Notes under the pieces: generated by a model | The model's input: the letters and a program-made list of their open reading frames with translations, nothing else | Told to the model about the DNA's origin: nothing | The model's database searches: none | In this document: piece by piece, positions 9,785 through 17,810 of the stretch | How the letters are laid out: every line of letters begins with the position of its first letter | How positions within the stretch are numbered: the first letter of the stretch is position 1 | Translations under genes and position numbers: made by a program | Assembly: GCA_031178355.1 (NCBI GenBank) | Contig: JAPSJC010000017.1 | Coordinates: 1 to 35,348, forward strand | Direction: 5' to 3' | Length of the DNA stretch: 35,348 nt | Source: Ureibacillus sp. | GTDB taxonomy: Bacteria; Bacillota; Bacilli; Bacillales_A; Planococcaceae

Positions 9785-9817
9785 ATTGATTACATAATGA
9801 AATCATGTACGTTCCTT

Positions 9818-9922
9818 CTCTTATCTTTCAAAGCATAAACTTTGAGTGATTTGGCACCTTTCCACATTCGTGATGGTTGCCGGGCTTCATAGGGCACGTC
9901 CCTCCGCCGCTCTTTATAAGAG
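9818..9922 (-). promoter_or_regulatory. SAM-I (S-box) riboswitch upstream of metNPQ
   Basis: This is a complete S-box aptamer on the minus strand. P1 is formed by CTCTTAT (9916-9922) and ATAAGAG (9818-9824). Conserved parts are visible in order: GGAGGGA, GCCC, GAAGCCCGGCAACC, then GGTGCCAAAT and a closing P4-type hairpin. This class binds S-adenosylmethionine and causes premature termination. The same class is known upstream of B. subtilis metNPQ. When SAM is scarce, the P1 3' strand and AGAAGG can form an antiterminator with the 5' arm of the terminator at 9753-9784. Confidence 0.95.
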
Positions 9923-9950
9923 TAATGCATTTAGTTTTATTATGAATGTT

Positions 9951-9979
9951 ACTTTATCACGGATTTAACATATCGTCAA
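9951..9979 (-). promoter_or_regulatory. Probable sigma-A promoter for the metNPQ leader
   Basis: On the minus strand TTGACG (9974-9979) and TAAAGT (9951-9956) are separated by exactly 17 bases. Initiation near 9944 would place the aptamer P1 helix about 22 bases into the transcript, a usual distance. The -10 match is only moderate. Confidence 0.55.
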
Positions 9980-9980
9980 T

Positions 9981-10283
9981 CTATTTTTTTAGTTTTTCAT
10001 AAATATTTTGTACCGATTGAAAAGCATAGATTTTTTCTTGTATTTCTCCATTTCGGCTAACTAATAGACATGGAACACTTTCAATCTTATAATCCATTGC
10101 CAATTCTTCTATATAATTGATATTGGCTTTTCCAATCGGGACATCTAACACTACATTCTCAACCACTTCTAACATTTTAGATGCTACCGCACATGTCCCA
10201 CACATTGGCGTATATAGATAAAATGCAGTAAGCTCATTTTGTTCTTTGTTCTGTTCCCATTGTTCTCTATTCCATTCTTCCAT
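9981..10283 (-). CDS. yusE: Thioredoxin-like protein YusE
   Basis: This is a small thioredoxin-fold protein of 100 residues without a signal peptide, so it is probably cytoplasmic. The redox motif CGTC lies at residues 28-31 and the cis-proline is in ESVPCLLV near 72. The fold and the position between the met operon and a toprim gene match B. subtilis yusE; its substrate is not known. The start is ambiguous. The ATG at 10283 has AGGA eight bases upstream and is preferred. In-frame ATGs at 10292 and 10301 have no usable ribosome site. A counterpart of B. subtilis yusD, expected from memory between metN and yusE, is not present here. Confidence 0.82.
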   Translation of the reverse strand: MEEWNREQWEQNKEQNELTAFYLYTPMCGTCAVASKMLEVVENVVLDVPIGKANINYIEELAMDYKIESVPCLLVSRNGEIQEKIYAFQSVQNIYEKLKK

Positions 10284-10360
10284 AACACTCATCCTATACA
10301 TTCATCATTTTTACTATCATAACAAATTTGATTGGTAAAGTACGAACCAAGTACTTATAC

Positions 10361-10403
10361 GAAAAGGTGACGAAAATTCGCTATATACGAATTTTGCGTC
10401 ACC
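10361..10403 (-). terminator. Terminator after yusF
   Basis: A long stem pairs GGTGACG-AAAATTCG with CGAATTTT-CGTCACC, with a single bulged G and a 7-base loop. On the minus strand it is followed by TTTT. It ends yusF transcription and implies that yusE has its own promoter; an extended -10 (TGTTATGAT) lies upstream of yusE near 10317-10325. Confidence 0.75.
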
Positions 10404-10447
10404 CTCTCCAATCTATAACTAAATTTCGTAATAATCCGAAATTATTT

Positions 10448-10789
10448 TTAAATTAAATATCTTTTATGCACTGAAAACCTTGCTTCTCTTAATCTTTGTG
10501 CCAATACTTTACTCGGTACATTTGCTACTTCCATATAAGATCTTGGTATTAGTAAATGAACCGCTTCAGAGTAAATTCTTTTTGTTAAATTCCTTAACCT
10601 TTCCCCAGCTTTATCTGCATCAAAGAATGTGTATAATTTACACTCTTCATAGGGCTCAATCAGTTCAAGTAACGCATCTTCACTAATTGTCCCATTTGTG
10701 CAAACGATTTGTACATCTTCCGATAATATAGGGGCTAGCTTTAACATATCCGATCGACCTTCAACAATAATACACTTTTCAACAGTCAT
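10448..10789 (-). CDS. yusF: Toprim domain protein YusF
   Basis: This is a stand-alone small toprim protein of 113 residues. The glutamate motif is IIVEGRSD with E10, and the acidic pair is in FFDADKAG with D57 and D59. These residues bind Mg2+ in toprim nucleases, primases and topoisomerases. It is similar in size to RNase M5 and B. subtilis YusF; the reaction is not established. The ATG at 10789 is chosen because GAGGTG lies six bases upstream. A GTG three codons earlier overlaps that ribosome site and is unlikely. The gene is flanked by terminators on both sides and appears to be transcribed alone. A yusG counterpart is not seen between it and gcvH. Confidence 0.82.
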   Translation of the reverse strand: MTVEKCIIVEGRSDMLKLAPILSEDVQIVCTNGTISEDALLELIEPYEECKLYTFFDADKAGERLRNLTKRIYSEAVHLLIPRSYMEVANVPSKVLAQRLREARFSVHKRYLI

Positions 10790-10884
10790 ATTGCTCACCT
10801 CACGAATTGTCAGTACAAATACAAAGAAATAAAACAGGTGATATGGTTATAGCAAAGAGTACTATATTATATTAGTATTTTAAA

Positions 10885-10914
10885 AAAACGCCAGTTCATT
10901 TCCCCTGGCGTTTT
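10885..10914 (-). terminator. Terminator after gcvH
   Basis: AAAACGCCAG and CTGGCGTTTT form a perfect 10-bp stem with a 10-base loop. On the minus strand it is followed by a run of seven T residues and it starts six bases past the gcvH stop. It is a standard intrinsic terminator. Confidence 0.9.
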
Positions 10915-10919
10915 ACATT

Positions 10920-11300
10920 TTATTCTTCAATCAATTCATCATATTGTTCTGGAGTTAGTAGTTCTTCTACTTCCGCAGAATTATTTAATTCAACAGTAAT
11001 CATCCAAGCTTGTTCATATGGAGATTCATTTACTAATTCAGGGCTGTCTTCAAGTTCAGAGTTTACTTCTACAACTTTACCAGAAATAGGTGCGTAAAGT
11101 TCTGATACTGTTTTTACAGACTCTACACTACCAAAAGGTTCGTTTAGTTGAATTTCGTCGCCAATTTGTGGTAACTCAACAAATACGATGTCCCCTAGTT
11201 CATTTTGTGCAAAATGTGTAATACCAATACGTGCTTTACCATCTTCTACTTTTACCCATTCATGTTCTTTTGAGTAACGTAAATCTTTTGGTGTGCTCAT
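10920..11300 (-). CDS. gcvH: Glycine cleavage system H protein
   Basis: This is the lipoyl-carrying H protein, 126 residues, the full family length. K63 in the motif [15 protein letters not shown] is the lipoylation site. It shuttles the aminomethyl group between the P and T proteins of glycine cleavage. In Bacillus it is also the carrier from which octanoyl/lipoyl groups are relayed to the 2-oxoacid dehydrogenases. That second role may explain why it stands apart from other gcv genes, as it does in B. subtilis between yusF/yusG and yusI. GGAGGGG lies upstream of the ATG. A possible -10, TATACT, lies on the minus strand at 11322-11327, at the edge of the unusual non-coding segment described below. 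Confidence 0.96.
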   Translation of the reverse strand: MSTPKDLRYSKEHEWVKVEDGKARIGITHFAQNELGDIVFVELPQIGDEIQLNEPFGSVESVKTVSELYAPISGKVVEVNSELEDSPELVNESPYEQAWMITVELNNSAEVEELLTPEQYDELIEE

Positions 11301-11329
11301 AAAACCCCTCCAACGATATGTAGTATAAT

Positions 11330-11530
11330 CAAATGCGCTTTGGCGTATTTGCGCCCAGATTTTTTCGAACTCGCTCGAAAAATTACCGTTAAAAATCTAT
11401 GGCATCCGCCGGTGATAACTTCATTCAATAGGCTATGGACCCGTCTGAATTGTAAACTTCGGCATTAATCTCACAACTTACAGGAGTGGGTAAATTCGCT
11501 GAATGAAGTTCATTTTAAGTTTGCCATAAT
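11330..11530. other. Structured non-coding segment between gcvH and yusI, possible dispersed repeat
   Basis: This segment has no credible reading frame and is richer in G+C than other spacers here. It contains an 8-bp hairpin (TTTTTCGA at 11361-11368 with TCGAAAAA at 11375-11382). It also contains an 11-bp perfect inverted repeat, AACTTCATTCA (11417-11427) and TGAATGAAGTT (11500-11510), which encloses a 72-base core. Bounding inverted repeats with a distinct core suggest a small dispersed element or a structured RNA. No second copy occurs in this window. The function is unknown. Confidence 0.4.
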
Positions 11531-11558
11531 TCTAAATTAAAAACAAGATACTTAGCTG

Positions 11559-11915
11559 TTATTTCCATGTTTCGTCAAACTCTGGTTCTTTAAAACCGAG
11601 TGTTACTTTGTTGCCATCTGATACGATAGGTCGTTTAATTAACATACCATCAGAAGCTAGCAGTTCTAGTTGTTCAGTTTCAGTCATTGTACTTAACTTG
11701 TCTTTTAACCCTAAAGTTTTATACTTTTGACCTGACGTGTTAAAAAATTTCTTTAAAGGCAATCCACTATTCTTCCACAACGTCTCCAGCTGTTCTGTTG
11801 AAGGTGTTTGTTCCACAATATGAATCGCTTCGAAGTTTATGCCATGTTCTTCCAACCATTTTTGAGCTTTTCTACATGTTGTACATTTCGGGTACTGAAA
11901 AAATTGAACTGTCAT
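11559..11915 (-). CDS. yusI: ArsC/Spx-family thioredoxin-fold protein YusI
   Basis: This protein of 118 residues belongs to the arsenate reductase (ArsC)/Spx family. The N-terminal motif is PKCTTCRKAQKWL, with C11 and C14 forming a CxxC. The segment LIKRPIV near residue 93 is the conserved RP element, the arginine of which binds oxyanion in true ArsC proteins. The family includes arsenate reductases and RNA-polymerase-binding stress regulators. Synteny with B. subtilis yusI favours the uncharacterised reductase-like branch over Spx itself. GGAGGA lies six bases before the ATG. It is upstream of gcvH on the same strand, separated by 258 bases that contain the repeat-like segment. Confidence 0.85.
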   Translation of the reverse strand: MTVQFFQYPKCTTCRKAQKWLEEHGINFEAIHIVEQTPSTEQLETLWKNSGLPLKKFFNTSGQKYKTLGLKDKLSTMTETEQLELLASDGMLIKRPIVSDGNKVTLGFKEPEFDETWK

Positions 11916-11959
11916 ATGTATTCCTCCTAAAATTACAATTTAAGCAAGTATACCAAATG

Positions 11960-11994
11960 AAAAGGTACCCTTAAAAGTATTTAAAGGGTACCTT
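11960..11994 (-). terminator. Terminator after the fadN-fadA-fadE operon
   Basis: AAGGTACCCTT and AAGGGTACCTT form a perfect 11-bp stem with an 11-base AT-rich loop. On the minus strand it is followed by TTTTCATTT. It lies 12 bases past the fadE stop and separates the fad operon from yusI. Confidence 0.82.
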
Positions 11995-12006
11995 ACATTT
12001 GGCTAT

Positions 12007-13788
12007 TTATACTACATATTTTTCAGCTTCAATTAATTTCACTGAAGCTTCACGTTTTTTCAAGATTATATTGTATGGATTGAATCGAGTTAATTTACGT
12101 AATGCAGATAACATAATACGGCCGCTATCACCATCAGCTGAAGCTAGAATTGTTTCTTTTGCTTCTTTTTCGATCTCTGCAAATGCTTCTTGACAGAAAA
12201 TCTCTGTATAAAGGATTTTTTGTTTCGATTTTTCTAATCCATCACGCTCGATTGCTTTTGCAGTTCGGATGACAACAGACTCCATTGCGTAAAGTTGATT
12301 TGCAATGTTTGCAATGTTTACAAGTATTTCTTGCTCTTGTTCCAGTTTCGCACCAAAACGTTGTGCTGCAATTCCAGCAACTAACACACCAATCTTCTTA
12401 GCATTTTTCACAAGGTATTTTTCTTGAGCTAATGCTCCTTCACCAATGTCTTCTGGCATTAACATTAGTAATTCTTCTTGTAAATCTTGAGCAACTTTGA
12501 GTAATGGTAATTCCCCTTTTAAAGCTTTTTTCATAAATGTGCCTGGTACGATTAATCGGTTAATTTCGTTTGTACCTTCGAAGATTCGGTTAATACGAGA
12601 GTCTCGGTAAATACGTTCTACTTCATATTCAGACATGAACCCATATCCACCATGTAATTGGACTGCTTCATCAGAAATATAATCTAACGTTTCAGAACCA
12701 AATACTTTTGCAATCGAACATTCAATTGCATATTCAGAAACTGCAGCAGCAATCGCTTTAGGATTTTTTTGTTCTTCCGGAGACAACTGACTCATGATTT
12801 CATCATAGTAACCAACAGTTCTATAATTTAAAGATTCGGAAGCATATAGAGTTGCTGCCATTGTTGCTAGTTTCTCTTTTGTTAAGTTAAAGCTAGATAA
12901 TTTTGTTTTAAACTGTTGGCGCTGGTTTGTATATTGAATTGCTAGTTCTAAAGCTCGTTTTGAACCTCCTACAGTACCAACTCCTAATTTATAACGGCCA
13001 ATATTTAATATATTAAATGCGATTACATGCCCTCTACCAACTTCACCTAGTAGATTCTCAACTGGCACTTGAACATCTTCTAAAATTAACGTACGTGTAG
13101 AAGATGATTTAATACCCATTTTCTTTTCCTCTGAACCAACAGAAACTCCTGGATAATTACGTTCTACGATAAATGCTGTAAATTGTTCACCATCAATTTT
13201 CGCATAAACAACGAATACATTTGCAAAACCAGCATTTGTAATCCATTGCTTTTCACCATTTAAGATGTAGTGAGTACCTGTATCATTTAATTTTGCTACT
13301 GTTTTCGCACCTAATGCGTCTGAACCTGAACCTGGTTCTGTTAATGCATAAGCTGCAATCATTTCACCACTAGCTAATTTGGGTAAATATTTTTTCTTTT
13401 GATCTTCATTACCAAATAACACGATTGGAAGTGAGCCAATTCCAACATGAGCCCCATGAGTTAGTGAAAAACCACCTGCAACGGACAATTTTTCACCAAT
13501 TAGTGCAGATGAAATTTTATCTAAACCTAAGCCATCATATTCTTCTGGAACGTCGGCAGCTAGTAATCCAAGCTCTCCAGCTTTATTCATTAATGTTAAT
13601 GAATGTTCAAATTCATGATTTTCTAACTTTTCAACTAATGGTAATACATCGTTTGTAACGAACTCTTCTGTTGTTTTCGCTATCATTTTTTGTTCATCTG
13701 TAAAATCTTCTGGTGTAATAACGCGGCTTACATCCACATCTTCAATTAGGAAACTTCCACCTTTGATAATATTTGTTGTTTGAACCAT
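12007..13788 (-). CDS. fadE: Acyl-CoA dehydrogenase FadE
   Basis: This FAD-dependent acyl-CoA dehydrogenase makes the trans-2-enoyl-CoA in the first step of fatty-acid beta-oxidation and passes electrons to electron-transfer flavoprotein. It has 593 residues, the length of the long Bacillus FadE/VLCAD-like type, with an extra C-terminal domain beyond the usual 380-residue core. Visible signatures are YALTEPGSGSDA near residue 145, EKQWITNAGFANVFVVYAKI near 195, and QLHGGYGFMSEYEVERIYRD followed by the catalytic glutamate in RIFEGTNE near 404. GGGGAGGAAG precedes the ATG. It is the last gene of the fadN-fadA-fadE cluster and follows fadA after an unusually long 141-base spacer. Confidence 0.95.
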   Translation of the reverse strand: MVQTTNIIKGGSFLIEDVDVSRVITPEDFTDEQKMIAKTTEEFVTNDVLPLVEKLENHEFEHSLTLMNKAGELGLLAADVPEEYDGLGLDKISSALIGEKLSVAGGFSLTHGAHVGIGSLPIVLFGNEDQKKKYLPKLASGEMIAAYALTEPGSGSDALGAKTVAKLNDTGTHYILNGEKQWITNAGFANVFVVYAKIDGEQFTAFIVERNYPGVSVGSEEKKMGIKSSSTRTLILEDVQVPVENLLGEVGRGHVIAFNILNIGRYKLGVGTVGGSKRALELAIQYTNQRQQFKTKLSSFNLTKEKLATMAATLYASESLNYRTVGYYDEIMSQLSPEEQKNPKAIAAAVSEYAIECSIAKVFGSETLDYISDEAVQLHGGYGFMSEYEVERIYRDSRINRIFEGTNEINRLIVPGTFMKKALKGELPLLKVAQDLQEELLMLMPEDIGEGALAQEKYLVKNAKKIGVLVAGIAAQRFGAKLEQEQEILVNIANIANQLYAMESVVIRTAKAIERDGLEKSKQKILYTEIFCQEAFAEIEKEAKETILASADGDSGRIMLSALRKLTRFNPYNIILKKREASVKLIEAEKYVV

Positions 13789-13929
13789 AACGATCTTCCT
13801 CCCCTATATTGTGTACCAGCATACCCGGTACTTTTTGCGTAAACATTTTCCTGAGCAAAACCAATGTAGAAAAGCAAGGCGAGGGCTCAGAGCGGGTAGG
13901 GAGCTCTCACCCTGCTAATCTAACACTTT
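13789..13929 (-). other. Structured GC-rich intercistronic spacer between fadA and fadE
   Basis: This 141-base spacer inside the operon is unusually G+C-rich for the region. Minus-strand hairpins are possible: AGAGC with GCTCT around a 9-base loop, TTTTGC with GCAAAA, and GTACC with GGTAC at 13813-13831. None is followed by a strong T run on the coding strand, so full termination is not expected. It could be a processing or attenuation site, or a remnant of a dispersed repeat. I see no gene in it. Confidence 0.35.
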
Positions 13930-15102
13930 TTAAAGTACTTCAAATACACCAGCAGCACCCATACCGCCACCGATACACATTGTTACTACCCCGAATTTTT
14001 TTCCTTGTCTTTTTAACTCATGAATCAGTTTTAATGTTAGAATGGCACCTGTAGCACCTAGTGGATGTCCTAAAGCAATCGCTCCGCCGTTCACATTTAC
14101 TTTTTCCATATCTAAACCTAAATGACGAATTACTTGAAGTGATTGTGAGGCAAATGCTTCATTTAACTCCCATAAGTCAATGTCATCTTGAGTTAATCCA
14201 GCGATTTTTAATGCTTTGGGTACTGCTTCAATAGGTCCAATACCCATTACTTCCGGCGCAACCCCACCAACTGCAAATCCTAAAAATTTAGCCATTGGTG
14301 TTAGCCCCTGTGCTTTTGCTTCTTCACGATCCATCACTAAAACAGCTGCAGCTCCATCAGAAGTTTGTGATGAATTTCCAGCAGTAACAGAACCTTTAAC
14401 ATGAAATGCTGGTCTTAATTTAGCTAATCCCTCTAGCGTTGTGTCTTTACGAACACCCTCATCAGTATCAAAAATAAAAATTCTCTTTTGCAATTTATCA
14501 TTTGCATCTACATAATGCTCTACTACTTCAACAGGTACGATTTCATCTTTGAATTTGCCTTCTTGAATCGCCTTTAATGCCAGTTCATGTGAACGAACAG
14601 CAAATGCATCTTGTTCATCACGGCTAACGTTATAGCGATTGGCAACTTCCTCTGCAGTATGACCCATGCTCATATAATATTGAGGTGCTTCTTCCGCTAA
14701 TTTTGGGTTTAGTCTGATCGTATTTCCCGTCATTGGAATCATACTCATCGATTCAACGCCACCTGCAATGATCGCTCTTGAGTGTCCTAACATAATGCGT
14801 TCAGCCGCATATGCTATGGATTGCAATCCAGAAGAACAGAAACGATTGATTGTGATAGCGGGTGTCGTATCAGGTAATCCAGCTAGAGCACCAATATTGC
14901 GGGCAACATTCATCCCTTGCTCAGCTTCAGGCATTGCACACCCCATAATTAAATCATCAATAGGACCATTAAAACCCGCTCTATTTAAGGTCTCTTTCAC
15001 AACTAATGCTCCAAAATCATCCGGACGCATTGCTTTTAGAGAACCCTTTTTTGCTTTACCAATAGGTGTTCGTGCACCCGCTACGATAACGGCTTCGCGC
15101 AT
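13930..15102 (-). CDS. fadA: Acetyl-CoA acyltransferase (3-ketoacyl-CoA thiolase) FadA
   Basis: This degradative thiolase, 390 residues, cleaves 3-ketoacyl-CoA with CoA in the last step of beta-oxidation. All catalytic residues are present: nucleophile C89 in [10 protein letters not shown]346 in [10 protein letters not shown], and C376 in [11 protein letters not shown]. The N-terminal [12 protein letters not shown] is also typical. The ATG has GGGGG about ten bases upstream. It lies 63 bases after fadN and should be co-transcribed with it from the FadR-controlled promoter. B. subtilis has the same fadN-fadA-fadE order. Confidence 0.96.
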   Translation of the reverse strand: MREAVIVAGARTPIGKAKKGSLKAMRPDDFGALVVKETLNRAGFNGPIDDLIMGCAMPEAEQGMNVARNIGALAGLPDTTPAITINRFCSSGLQSIAYAAERIMLGHSRAIIAGGVESMSMIPMTGNTIRLNPKLAEEAPQYYMSMGHTAEEVANRYNVSRDEQDAFAVRSHELALKAIQEGKFKDEIVPVEVVEHYVDANDKLQKRIFIFDTDEGVRKDTTLEGLAKLRPAFHVKGSVTAGNSSQTSDGAAAVLVMDREEAKAQGLTPMAKFLGFAVGGVAPEVMGIGPIEAVPKALKIAGLTQDDIDLWELNEAFASQSLQVIRHLGLDMEKVNVNGGAIALGHPLGATGAILTLKLIHELKRQGKKFGVVTMCIGGGMGAAGVFEVL

Positions 15103-15165
15103 AAGTTTATATCCCCCTTCACCTTACTTGTTCAGAATAAATGATCATTTTTTTGTCTTCTTGTT

Positions 15166-17550
15166 TTAATTGCGAAGTGGCTTACCCTTCACAAGCATAT
15201 GTTGCATTCTAGCTTGTGATTTCGGATCTGCAACAAGCTGTAAAAATGCTTCACGTTCTAAATTTAATAAGTATTCTTCTGTTACTTCAGTTCCATATGG
15301 TACTAACCCACCTGCAATGACATAGCTAAGTTTTTTGGCAATTTTTAAATCATGATCACTAATGTAGCCTGATTGATACATCCCTTGCGCACCAAGGAGT
15401 AATGTTGCATAACCAGGTGCCCCAACCACTTTCACTTTCTTCGGAACTGGAGGAACATAACCCGCTTCATAGATTGATAAAGCAGCTTGTTTTGCATCGT
15501 ATATTAAATGGTCCGGGTTTACAGAGATGCCATCTGCAAAGTTTAGGAAGTTATTTTCTCTTGCTTCTTCTCCTGAAGTAGATACTTTCGCAAGAGCAAT
15601 TGTTTCAAATACTTTCGTTGCAATAGATTGATAGTCAACTTCAACACCATGTGGTAAGCCTTTTAGGAATTTTTCATAAAGCGCTAAGTTTCCACCACCA
15701 CCTGGGATTAAGCCAACACCAACTTCAACTAACCCCATATAAGTTTCACTTGACGCTTGAATATGTGTAGCTGGTAAACATACTTCCGATCCGCCACCAA
15801 GCGTCATACCGAATGGCGCAGCAACTACTGGTTTCTTACTGTATTTAATTCGTCGCATAGCTTTTTGGAAGGAACGAATAACAAAGTCTAATTCGAAAAT
15901 ATTATCATCTTGAGCTTCCAGTAAAATCATGCCAAGATTCGCACCAACGCAGAAGTTCTTACCTTGGTTCCCAATGACAAGCCCTTTGTAGTTCGCTTCA
16001 ACTTCATCAATGGCAAAATTGATCATTTGAACTATATCCAGACCAATTGCATTTGATTTTGAGTGGAATTCTAATAATGCAATTCCATCTCCTAAATCTA
16101 TTAAACTAGCACCTGAATTTGATTTGATTACTCCGTGTTTTTTCTTATATCGTTTTAAATCTATTACTTTCTCATTTACAGGAATTTTTTCATAGTGTAT
16201 GCCATTATAGAATGCTAGCTCTCCATCTATTTCTGTGTAGAATGATTCATAGCCTTTTTCTAGTAATTCTTTAACAAATGGAGGAACAGTACGTCCTTCA
16301 TGCTCCATTCTTTCAACAGATTGTTTTACACCAATTGCATCCCACATTTCAAATGGCCCTTGACTCCAGCCAAAGCCCCATTTTAATGCATTGTCGATTT
16401 CGACGATTGTCTCAGCAATGACACCATTTAGTTCTGCGGCATAAATTAATGTAGGAGCAAAGATGTTCCACAATAATTCACCTGTGCGGTCTTTAGCATA
16501 TACTAATGTTCTTATCTTATTTGGTAAGCCTTTTACCTGCTTTGCCATTTCAATTGAAGGCGTTTGCAGTGTTTTGACCGGAACATATTCTAGTGTATTA
16601 ATATCAATTTCGTAGATTTCTTTCCCTTTTTTCACAAAGAAACCTTGACCTGATTTTGCACCAAGCCAACCTTTTTCGACCATTTTTTTCAGTACTTCTG
16701 GTACGTCGAATACTTTTTGTTCTTCACCTGACGTTTGTTCGTAAACTGTTTTTGCAACATGTAAGAATGTATCTAATCCAACAACATCTAACGTTCTGAA
16801 AGTCGCTGATTTGGGACGTCCGATTAATGGACCAGTTATTGAATCTACTTCCCCGACTGTAAACCCTCGTTCAATCATTTCACGTAATGTGATTAATAAA
16901 CCATATGTCCCAATGCGGTTTGCTACAAAGTTCGGTGTGTCTTTCCCAACAACTACCCCTTTTCCTAAAACATCTTCCGCAAAAGTTTTCATAAACTGAA
17001 CAACTGAAGGATTCGTATATTCTGTTGGGATAATTTCAAGAAGTTTTAAATATCTTGGCGGATTGAAGAAATGTGTCCCTAAGAAATGTTTTCGGAAATC
17101 TTCTGAACAATCTTCAGCCATTGCATTAACGCTAATACCTGAAGTATTTGAACTGATAATTGTACCTTCTTTTCGTACAATATCTATGCGTTCGAATAAG
17201 TTCTTTTTCACATCTAGGTTTTCTACAACCACTTCAATGATCCAATCTACATCTTTTAACTTTTCTAAGTCATCTTCCAAATTACCAACTGTTAGTAGGT
17301 CTAGACTTTTCTTGGATGTTAGCGGAGCTGGTTTTTGTTTTTGCAGTTTTTGAATAGCAGATTGTGCGAATCGGTTTCTGAAGGAAGGACTCTCAGTTGT
17401 TAATCCCGATGCTGCCTCTTCATTTGTTAATTCTTTTGGAACAATATCTAACATTATTGTTGGAATTCCGATATTTGCTAAATGAGCTGCAATACCAGAA
17501 CCCATCACCCCTGAACCAATTACGGCTGCTTTTTGTACTTTGTAAGTCAA
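15166..17550 (-). CDS. fadN: 3-hydroxyacyl-CoA dehydrogenase / enoyl-CoA hydratase FadN
   Basis: This bifunctional enzyme carries out the two middle steps of beta-oxidation. The NAD-dependent 3-hydroxyacyl-CoA dehydrogenase is N-terminal: the Rossmann motif GSGVMGSGIAAH lies near residue 11, and GTHFFNPPRYLKLLEII near 140 holds the catalytic histidine region. The crotonase-type hydratase is C-terminal, with LLEFHSKSNAIGLD, GNQGKNFCVGANLG and GMTLGGGSE from about residue 490. This domain order is the reverse of E. coli FadB and is typical of Bacillus FadN. I choose the TTG at 17550, giving 794 residues (MTYKVQKAAVIG), because AAAGGGG lies eight bases upstream. An in-frame GTG at 17571 would add seven residues but has no ribosome site. 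The FadR-like operator lies 26 bases before this start. Confidence 0.93.
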   Translation of the reverse strand: MTYKVQKAAVIGSGVMGSGIAAHLANIGIPTIMLDIVPKELTNEEAASGLTTESPSFRNRFAQSAIQKLQKQKPAPLTSKKSLDLLTVGNLEDDLEKLKDVDWIIEVVVENLDVKKNLFERIDIVRKEGTIISSNTSGISVNAMAEDCSEDFRKHFLGTHFFNPPRYLKLLEIIPTEYTNPSVVQFMKTFAEDVLGKGVVVGKDTPNFVANRIGTYGLLITLREMIERGFTVGEVDSITGPLIGRPKSATFRTLDVVGLDTFLHVAKTVYEQTSGEEQKVFDVPEVLKKMVEKGWLGAKSGQGFFVKKGKEIYEIDINTLEYVPVKTLQTPSIEMAKQVKGLPNKIRTLVYAKDRTGELLWNIFAPTLIYAAELNGVIAETIVEIDNALKWGFGWSQGPFEMWDAIGVKQSVERMEHEGRTVPPFVKELLEKGYESFYTEIDGELAFYNGIHYEKIPVNEKVIDLKRYKKKHGVIKSNSGASLIDLGDGIALLEFHSKSNAIGLDIVQMINFAIDEVEANYKGLVIGNQGKNFCVGANLGMILLEAQDDNIFELDFVIRSFQKAMRRIKYSKKPVVAAPFGMTLGGGSEVCLPATHIQASSETYMGLVEVGVGLIPGGGGNLALYEKFLKGLPHGVEVDYQSIATKVFETIALAKVSTSGEEARENNFLNFADGISVNPDHLIYDAKQAALSIYEAGYVPPVPKKVKVVGAPGYATLLLGAQGMYQSGYISDHDLKIAKKLSYVIAGGLVPYGTEVTEEYLLNLEREAFLQLVADPKSQARMQHMLVKGKPLRN

Positions 17551-17575
17551 GAGCACATCCCCTTTCGCCACTCTT

Positions 17576-17593
17576 TGAATGAATACTCATTCA
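17576..17593. promoter_or_regulatory. FadR operator upstream of fadN
   Basis: TGAATGAATACTCATTCA is an 18-bp inverted repeat with perfect 7-bp arms. It matches the FadR (TetR-family, B. subtilis YsiA) operator consensus as I remember it. It lies in the untranslated leader of fadN, 26-43 bases before the chosen TTG start. Repression should be relieved by long-chain acyl-CoA binding to FadR. FadR itself is not encoded in this window. Confidence 0.88.
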
Positions 17594-17645
17594 TTTTTTG
17601 ATTAAAAAAATATAGTTGTTAGCAAAACACATCTTTTCTCTCTTT

Positions 17646-17674
17646 AGTGTAGTTTATTTCGTTAATTTTATCAA
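17646..17674 (-). promoter_or_regulatory. Probable promoter of the fadNAE operon
   Basis: On the minus strand TTGATA (17669-17674) and TACACT (17646-17651) are 17 bases apart. Initiation near 17639 would put the FadR operator about 46-63 bases into the transcribed region, a roadblock position. Other AT-rich -10-like sequences lie closer to the operator, so the assignment is tentative. Confidence 0.45.
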
Positions 17675-17810
17675 TATCTTTTCTTTTGAATTTTCAAAAT
17701 ATTAAAAGAGGTTTAGAGAATGTTTTTTAATGAATCTAGTTAAGAGGTAAGCAAATTTCTTTTCGCATTCTCATAAAATGTGTACACTACTGTTAAGGAG
17801 CGTGAAAATT

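Noticed and set aside
17684-17699. TTTTGAA/TTCAAAA dyad between fadN and the thioredoxin-like gene
   Set aside because: It is a short AT-rich palindrome, not at a clear promoter position for either gene, and expected by chance in this spacer.
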